Of a DNA stretch of 64,000 nt, positions 55,938-64,000 are shown piece after piece. Both the position numbers and the translations under genes were made by a program. The notes beneath the pieces were generated by a model that was not told where the DNA came from, did not search any database, and was given only the letters and a program-made list of their open reading frames with translations. This stretch comes from Sipunculus nudus (Eukaryota; Annelida; Sipuncula; Golfingiida; Sipunculidae). Location of the stretch: positions 59,528,917 through 59,592,916 of the forward strand of contig CM049319.1 in NCBI GenBank assembly GCA_026874595.1, written 5' to 3'. Numbering within the stretch: position 1 is the stretch's first letter; each line of letters starts with the position of its first letter.

Positions 55938-57358
55938 GTATGTTCTTTAAACGTTTGCTATGACATTTTTAATGCTGCTACCGCATACAAATGTCTTCAA
56001 ATACAGTTGAATATTTTGTTAAATATTAAACATCTCTCTCCTTCTCAGTTGCGTCCCGAAATCTCAACTAATGACGCATTGGATCGTACATGACAACACA
56101 GCTCTCAGTCAGATAATATCAATTTGGAACAGGCGACAAAGGCAGTTTGTCCCTTCTGACTAAACGGGAATGCGGAAATTTGAGGAAATGATCATTTTAC
56201 AGTCTCAAAAATCGAGCAAGTTTTCCGTGACTGTGTATTTTTACATGCAGTGAGTACACACGGGGCGCCGATGTAGATAATTCGGAGTATCCCCGCTTAC
56301 TTTAAAATACATTAAGACTACAGGTGTATGCAGGGGGGGCATTGGATTTTATCAATTTAAAGTACCCCTTTGTTTAACCTAAAATCAGAAACGTCCTTCT
56401 CCTATATCCAGAATACTCCCACGAATTAGTTTTCTATGTTAACAGACATAACATCCGTTCTTGCGCTGTGACAGCTCAGAGGTACTTCGACAGGGTTGAG
56501 CGGGACGGATTTTCCATATGCTAAGTTGAAATGGGCCTTGTTGGCTGGCTTTGTTTCTGATAGGTGCGCTTAATTAGGGGGTTATGGGCAATGCCCATCC
56601 CATACCCTTAGGACACACTTGGCATCTTTCCCGACAATTCCCCAAAAAAACTTCCAGTGCGTGGCCACAGAGGAATTTGATAATTTGCGTGCCAAACCGA
56701 CGATAACAAAATAAATAACAACAATAATATATATCTTATATTTAAAAAATCGGTTACAATAATTGTAAGTATAATTCAACTGTTCAAAGTTTGTTCCTGT
56801 AAATTTGTTTGAGTAAAGATTTGGGCTGTATTTTCAAATCAAAATGCAATTGAAAATTATCATGATAAAAGCTGTTTTGTTTCAGGCTGGATCTTTGTTT
56901 ATCATAACTAAATATTTTTGCTTTCTACACTCCAGGCTACTACACGACATAACATGAAATAGTTTTGAGATATATAGGGTAACCTTGATTGGGTAGCTGG
57001 AAATATTAACACCAAATGAAAATAAGGACTCGGCGTCAGGTTTCCTTTGGAACGGTACCTTTTATTTATCTTCCACTCAAATTAGAGGTCATCATGTAAT
57101 GGTAACTGACACAAGACTTACAATGACTTCTCACGCGAGCTTCTGTCAATGACTATATTTTGAAACAGCGTGTTGTGGCTAAGAAACTCAACTGTGAGAT
57201 ATTAGTTGTCTGTTTTCTGCATTAAAGTAATGTGCCGGATTAATCGATTAAATCGATGATTGCTCGTTGTCTGTCAAAATCGATTAAATCTATTACATTT
57301 TTGGATAATCGTTTAAAACCGAATACGTATGCACATGCATAGGATCTACGTCTGGCAG

Positions 57359-57426
57359 GGATATACGAACTCAAAGTAACAAACAGCATCAACATGGAAC
57401 TTTGCGCAGCCAACAATCGTCCGACC
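57359..57426 (+). CDS. possible internal exon
   Basis: Bounded by an acceptor tctggcag and a consensus donor GTAAGT. One frame (phase 1 start) reads IYELKVTNSINMELCAANN then RPT; a second frame is also open. Splice phase does not fit the 55839 exon directly. No family match. Confidence 0.2.
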
Positions 57427-57810
57427 GTAAGTAGACATTGGAGCGGGTGGATTGAAGGTTTCATTATGAATACCAAACACATGTTAGACAGACTATTATT
57501 TTTACTTGGGTCAATATTTTAAGTACTAGGGTACAGCAGATTTCATGGTAACACCTTACATGTTTTACTTCGAATGAGAAATGTCAGTTTTACAAATTGA
57601 ATAAATAATATTAAACTTGCAGAATCCAACTTATTGAAATGTAGAATTATCAATAAACAATACATGAATTACTGTATGTGCCATGATCTATATTGTAATA
57701 AGTCCCTTATTGAACTTCATGATTGTGTTTTATAAAATGTTTTCGTTATTAGACGTAAGTAACATTCCGGAAGGACGGGGAATGCTTGATGCGAGCGGGG
57801 CATGGCGACT

Positions 57811-57830
57811 CCCCCCCCCCCCCCCCCCCC
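57811..57830 (+). repeat. poly-C run
   Basis: Twenty or more C followed by tccctcctcc. Confidence 0.9.
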
Positions 57831-58332
57831 TCCCTCCTCCCCTTAGCCTACGCCCCTAGATAACAGTTGTTTTTATTTTCTTCCTTGTTTGCGCAAGATC
57901 ACAAACAGGCAGATGATTTTCAAAAATGACTTTTCAGCAATGTTAGACATGGGGGCCCAGATTTTACCTGATATTTATTTTCTACCTTGACCGTTTACCC
58001 AGGGTCGTACACTCCATACCTGATTCCCCATACCGCTCAGCTGTGGACGTCAGGGGGAGGCTTCTAATGATTGCTATGTGAATACAAACATCTAGTTTTT
58101 TTCTGATCTTACGCTCCTCCCTCGCCGGCTCTAGGAGGATGTGGCCTAGTATTAGCGTTGGACTTGGCTGATGATATTCTAGCGTTAGACCAGCCAAAAT
58201 GAATATATCAGGATTAGAACCTCAATGGATTCGCTTAGTCCTGGGTTATTCTGGAATCCTGCACAGAAATATGAAACCCAGAAGTCCTGGTCCCTGGGGC
58301 TAAAATTAAGGAGCGTCCCAATTGATTTGGTT

Positions 58333-58348
58333 GGGGGGGGGGGGGGGG
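58333..58348 (+). repeat. poly-G run
   Basis: About sixteen G between tggtt and ctagctg. Confidence 0.9.
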
Positions 58349-59677
58349 CTAGCTGAGTCAAATTTTAAAGCGTTTTTTAAATTGAATACATTTACTATAA
58401 TGATTAGTTTATCGTGTCAGTAGATGATTATTGAGTAAAATGAACTGTGTCAGTTGTCAGCACTGTGAGTACACTAATAACTGCATTGTTATACAGGTAT
58501 TCTGCAATGGTCAGTGACTTCTACAAGAACTAGCTTTGCTCCTTTCGGTCAAACAGCCAGGAATTCTCGCCTACGATCGGATGCTTTGATACCTAGACCC
58601 ATCCGTCCAAGGGAGATTTAAAGCCTCTCAGACGCTTGCTACCGTGTTCCTGAAAGCCTTGCTATTATATAGTTAGATAATTTATATATTCAATAGACAA
58701 TGCCACAGAGAGGCCATGAATCTATCCGCAAGGTCCGATCTACCACCTTGATCCGTACCTAAATGTAGATTGCTCATATCCCGCCTAGTTAAAAATGTTT
58801 CGAGCAGTATTATTTACGTAATCAAGCTAATAGACAGATTTAAACCTGATTTAAATTTCATTAGTTATAACTGACCGGTGTAGTAAAACAACCTAGCTGT
58901 GGACCAAGACCATCATAAACCAGTCCAATTGGTGGTCGCATTACACAGGTTTCAAAATAACAAAATAACAAAACGATATTATATCCATATTTATTTTGTT
59001 TCTTGGTAGAATAGACCAATTAAATTGCCACTGAGTATAAAAATGAACAATGAACATTTTTTTTTATGCGGGAAATCAAAATTTTCTGAAACCATTTTTT
59101 TGCCATACTTATGCAATTTCGCCTTCCATCGATATAATACTCTATTTTCTTATGTAACTCATATTACAAGTAACTCCAGTGAAGATACACCTTTCAAGGA
59201 ACTCTGGAACTTTCTGCATTCTAATTTGATTGTCTTTCATACAAAATTAGCCAATTGCAACATTAGTTTCCGTGCGTGTTCATTATGTATATATTATTTA
59301 CCGTTAGACGAGAATGCAACATTTAACCAAGCTGTCTTAGAAATAAAGTTCTTTTGAAAACATTCTGAATTTTATTTAGCATCCCTTCGCCACCAAAACT
59401 CGTGAGCCTTGTTCTTCCCACGAGCCTGTCATCCTTTACATCTCATCTGGAGAATCAGAGAACAACGAATATTGTAGCCTTTATGAACTTCTGTGATATG
59501 GATTCTCTTGAAAATCCAACATCCAATTCATTGTTTTAAACTTAATTTGTTTTTACTTTTTACTAATTTAACTATACTTGATCTATTTGTCACCGGTTTA
59601 GCCTTGTATAGCTGTGTAGAACTCCATTACTGGAGTACTCCAGCTTAAGCTTTGTAAAATGAATGATCAACTTATCA

Positions 59678-59970
59678 TATATTATTATTATTATTTTTTA
59701 TAATAATTATTGTTATTATATAATTATTATTATTATTATTTATAACTATTAATTATTGTTAACATATTTTATTATTATAGTATTATGATTTTGTTTATTA
59801 TAATTATTATTATTACTTTTATAATTATTAATACTATAATTTGTTATGATTTTTATTGTTATTATATCATTTATGATTATTAATGATATTATTATATTAA
59901 TAATAATTAATATTATTATTTATAATTTATTTTTATTGTTATTATTATTATTATTATTATTATTTATTCA

Positions 59971-60003
<33 letters not shown>

Positions 60004-60024
60004 GTTATTATTATTATTCATTCA

Positions 60025-60072
<48 letters not shown>

Positions 60073-60172
60073 GTTATTATTATTATTATCATCTATTATA
60101 ATTATTATTAATATTAATATTATTATAATTATTATTATTATTATTATTATTATTATCATTATTATTACAGCA
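59678..60172 (+). repeat. 495-bp (ATT)n-type microsatellite
   Basis: ATT/TTA triplets, pure in the 59940-60090 part and broken by ttcatatttattt and ataattatt variants elsewhere. The Leu/Ile frames over it are artefacts. Confidence 0.95.
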
Positions 60173-60528
60173 GTAACACCTTTTGCTGTGTTACACAAGC
60201 CCACGCCTATTCGTTTTACAATGACAGTATTATTATAGAAGCGTCTAGTCTATCAAATGTTGCAATAAGCTATACATTGACGGGGAACTGGGCATGAAAT
60301 GTCTTTGGGCATTTTTATATGGCAGATTTGATATATTTTTACGATCTATCAAAGGATTTTGACTCAGATAAATTTTGTCAAGTAATTATGTTTTATGTTA
60401 ATTTTGTGCATGGATTTAGTCTTGAGTGTCGTCTTAACGACATGTCATGGCCTTTTGGTTATCTCTCGTTGCGTGCTCTCGAGATCTCGACCTGTGCAAA
60501 TAAAAGCTGAAATCCAAAAAGCAAAAAA

Positions 60529-60551
60529 ACAAACAAACAAACAAACAAACA
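60529..60551 (+). repeat. (AAAC)n tract
   Basis: About five AAAC units after caaataaaagctgaaatcc. The preceding AATAAA-like motif makes it look like the tail of an old retroposed sequence, but no source is recognised. Confidence 0.7.
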
Positions 60552-63500
60552 AGCAAAGCATATAACTTTTATCGTTTAAATAGATTCATACTCATTATAC
60601 TCATCAAATAGACAGTGCCGCTAACAGGCGGTGGACCTATCCTTTAAAAGAATATATATCCATGGAAGGATAATTACGTGTGATTCCGTCTTCCGAGGTT
60701 TTGAGCGGTGCTATTTTGGCCCGGGGGGTATCCTCTGTTTCTTTTTATTTTACCGGTGGTTTGCTATATTGTGGTAGCAACGAAAGCGGGTATTGTGCCA
60801 CAACACAAGGTGTGTTGAATAAAAAAAAACTATATATAGTGTGGATATATGTGGATATATGTCAATCCTAAGCCGTTTATTTACAAACAAATTGGCTGCA
60901 TCAAAGGTCGATCAGCTCTGCCCCTCAGAAGAAAGGCAACGTAATCTCGCAATGGTAGAGATTCCTTTTAACAATCCTTGATCCGGATGTTGATCCAGAT
61001 TACCAGTTCGAAACAGTGAAACCAAATACACATCTGGCATCATGTCATGTAAACTATGTCCATACTGTTTAGCTTTACTGTCATATGTGTTACTGCCTGT
61101 GCGTATGTCTCTATAGGTATTGCCGTGGACCACACTAATGGTTTAGACGTTGGACTTAGATAAAACACTGATAGAAAGGTAGGGTTGCCAACATGTTAAT
61201 AAAACGTGTGCTCAGCGTGATATCGTGTGCACATAACGCCACGTCTTCGTCACGCTTGCGCAAGTGACGTATCGCAAATGTTACATTATCTGTAGACCAG
61301 GCTTATTTACGCAAATCTGCAGCCTGTCCTCGGTACGTTCTTTTTTTTATTTTCGTATTGAACAATGTATACTTGTTTCTTTAAAAAATTTTATTTTTTT
61401 TTTACGATTTTTATTTTAATTTTTTTAAATTTAATAGAATACGTGAAGTAATAGTGACGTCCATTCATATTTAACATGCTACGTCACGGTGTCATTGTCC
61501 TTGGGAAAATCATGCTCTGACTGAGTTTATATTTGTCGGGACAGGGACTAGTTATAATTAACGAAACATGTTTGTACTAATCAACCCCTCATAATATCAG
61601 TCGAAACCAATTTTGAATTTAATAAATGGGAACGGTTCCGGGTCAATGAGGATTATTGTAACAGCAATATCTCGTTCTGATCCGTTTTTACGTCACAGTC
61701 AATTAACAATGAGCCTCCCTGAAGCCCACAAGCAGAAGAGCTGGAAATTACATCCTCCTGTAAACACATACAGTTTAATTAACAAGTTTTATAATTTTTA
61801 CAAACAGCTGCGGTCACGTGACTCTCATTTTTATTTCCAGGACGCTAAATATATCGCTTTGTGCTGATCTCATCAAAGATGGCAAGCTCTGGGGAAACGC
61901 ATGGATTTAATGATGCATGATTCAGTTGATTAAAGAGAGACATCCGGGTTTTCGCTAAAGCCTCGTAGATTCAACGCGTATTATTTTCATTTGCATTTAC
62001 TTAATTTACTTCAATTTAAGTTCGAGCAACCGTATAAAGAGGTGGAAAAATAGTTGAACATATTCAAGCATTACCAACAACAGACTCGTGGGATCACAAT
62101 GAAAATTACACATCCACTAAATAAAACCTGTTTTTTATTTTGGTCAACTTGTAAACTCAGTTTAAACTTTTGTAATTTAGTCTTGCATTTACAGCAGATA
62201 TATATCTAGAGGATCCAACTGCTGCGTTATACTGATGGAATACTGTGATGCTGCACTTTAATAGTAGATGGAAAGATGCATCCTTCCGCCAGAAAGTATT
62301 CAAAGAAATACCTTCTGTTAACAGTACACTTGCGCATGCTTACAAACAATCACTTATTCCGTGAAGATATTCCCACAAAAACACCCATCACTATATAGTT
62401 TGAATCGAAGCTATTCTAATCATAAATATTTAAGCGAACTTCATTACCTTTTGTACTACATCTATACCTGCGCCGCTGGTGTATTTAGGAGCCCCGGGGA
62501 CTGTGATCGACAGAATTTGCGCACACAAACCATAACCAGCAGAGTCATACTCTTGAAAGCCGATTCTGCACAGTATCATGGAAACATGTTGCTCGGCTTA
62601 CTTTTTTATTTTTCAAGAAATTTTGATGCTGACACTTGTGCCCTATCCCTTCACGTATATCCAAACGCATTATCCATTAGACCAACACGCACAAATCTTA
62701 TTTTTCTGCAGAATCTGGAAAGAAAAAGAAAACAAATATTTTGCGAGCGGGACATTTTTTATACAGGTTGGGACATCATAAGTGGAATTTTGCCGGATTG
62801 CCTAGAATAACAAATAAAATTGTTCCAGTTCTTGAAATGATATATATGATCAACACAAAATATACATCATTGTTCATAGCTTCAAGAATTAAGGCACAAA
62901 TTAGGAACATTACCAAGGACGTGGCTTTTAGCTGAAAAATAAATAAAGTGATGCACGAAAAACGGAAGAGGCGCATCCGTAGTTCAATATTTTTATATGG
63001 CTTCACATGAAAGATGTCATATCAAATGTAGGACAGCATGGAACGGCTTTGTTGAGGGGAAAACGTTTTGTCTGCCTTGTTATCAAGTCCATATATAGAA
63101 GATCTGATGACACTACAAACATAGCAGAGATAAATTACTGGTGATTTAGCAGTGTGTTTTCCCTTTTTTTCCTTTTTTGCCTTTTTTTGCAATTCCTTTA
63201 GAACCAGATCGCGCATGTCAAATCAAGCGTAACATATTAATGGGTCCAAGTTCAGCCAGACTTTCTGACTGGATTGTCAGACCCTGAACTTTTAAGTCTA
63301 GTGACCTGGATTGCCAGTTGGATTTGATGTGACCCTTCAGCTGTGAACATGAGTTTCAAGATCACCTCCACTGAAACATAATATAGGGAATAAATTCAAA
63401 AGTCTCCGGGGAAGAAACAACGAGATTGCAATCCGACAGACCAAAAGGTGTAATGTGATAAGAGAAACAACGCCGCAGTAACACGCGCGTTAGGCGTAGT

Positions 63501-64000
63501 CAACACTGTCTCGATCTATTACAAACGTCCATAGAAAAATGCTGGGTTTAATTTAAATCTAGTTCCCCTCTAAATAGTAATGAGATTTATTTAGTGTCTC
63601 AGCTTGTTGTCTCACGCACTCGCCCAAGATCACTTCTGCCATCAGCACGTATATTGCTTATATCACTGTGCTAGTCACGCAGTCCAGCGCAAGCTCACTT
63701 CCAAAATTTATTCAGAGTGGTTTCATTCTCAATTGTTACCCAGTTTCATGCCCCTTTAATTACTGAATGGGAACAAAGATGTGCAAGAAATTTGTCTGAC
63801 TGATATTAAAATCCCAAGTACAGCCTCAAGGTAGAATCCCTAGCAGAAAACAGGACAAATTCCCCAATAAAGTATATAAAATTTTAAACCTTGAACAGAG
63901 ATCATTCTTATAATATATGTAAATTAACATTATTTTTCATATGATATTTTTACATTTTTTAAATTTCAAATTTGTAAATGGTATAGACTTTTTTTTATTA

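Larger units (their letters stand above)
51599..64000. other. no recognised gene; 3' flank
   Basis: Beyond the GABBR2-like stop I see a TIR element (51802), a (TA)n array (53516), a short GC-richer open region (53734-53957), a possible signal-peptide exon (55839), a possible internal exon (57359), homopolymer runs and a long (ATT)n stretch (59678). Open frames at 59025, 61613 and 62361 lack splice or family support. Nothing is recognised in 60560-64000. Confidence 0.6.

Noticed and set aside
59846-60238. 130-codon frame of Leu and Ile runs
   Set aside because: Produced by the (ATT)n microsatellite.
62361-62810. 149-codon + strand frame near the right edge
   Set aside because: No family motif or codon bias; part overlaps a tRNA-like segment on the other strand. 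Kept as unexplained, not as a gene.
1-64000. CRISPR array, operon or bacterial gene cluster
   Set aside because: Spliced exons, LINE and LTR elements and long introns show animal nuclear DNA; the tandem repeats lack spacer structure.

Overview
This is a window of animal nuclear DNA: AT-rich and intron-rich, with (TA)n arrays, LTR and non-LTR retrotransposons and TIR elements. The single gene I can identify is a GABA-B receptor subunit 2-like gene (GABBR2-like, class C GPCR) on the + strand. I traced 20 coding exons with canonical splice sites from 13173 to the stop codon at 51598, about 876 codons. The exon or exons for the signal peptide and the first ~110 residues were not found and probably lie upstream of base 1. 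The gene and repeat content suggest a marine invertebrate (lophotrochozoan or invertebrate deuterostome); the sequence does not fix the phylum.

Layout. 1-13172 is non-coding (upstream intron or flank) with scattered repeats. 13173-35399 holds exons 1-8, the Venus-flytrap ligand-binding-type domain. 36729-44406 holds exons 9-14, all seven membrane helices. 45028-51598 holds exons 15-20, a coiled coil and a long charged cytoplasmic tail. 51599-64000 has no recognised gene, but includes a possible signal-peptide first exon at 55839-55937 and a possible internal exon at 57359-57426, which may be the start of the next gene.

The introns carry most of the structure. Intron 3 contains a degenerate antisense Ty3/Gypsy-type LTR retrotransposon (23182-29626). 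Its pol order on the minus strand is protease, integrase, reverse transcriptase, RNase H, i.e. integrase BEFORE reverse transcriptase, as in Gmr1-type elements, with a tRNA-Pro-like primer site. Intron 12 contains a LINE (39827-42846) with its 5' half inverted and a ~16-17 bp target-site duplication, the signature of twin priming. Intron 2 contains a pogo/Tigger-like element (21594-22473) that splits a (TA)n array, a 650-bp polypurine block and a 240-bp polypyrimidine block. Intron 8 begins almost at once with a 33-bp minisatellite of about 16 units. At the exon 13 boundary the last 36 bp of the exon plus its 5' splice site are present three times in a 73-bp tandem triplication, giving decoy donor sites.

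Functionally, the gene would encode a plasma-membrane heterodimer partner for a GABBR1-like subunit: flytrap ectodomain, 7TM domain with conserved FVPK end, a heptad-rich coiled coil for dimerisation, and a tail unlike the vertebrate one. Exon calls rest on reading frame, splice-site phase and recognisable family motifs; no database search was possible.
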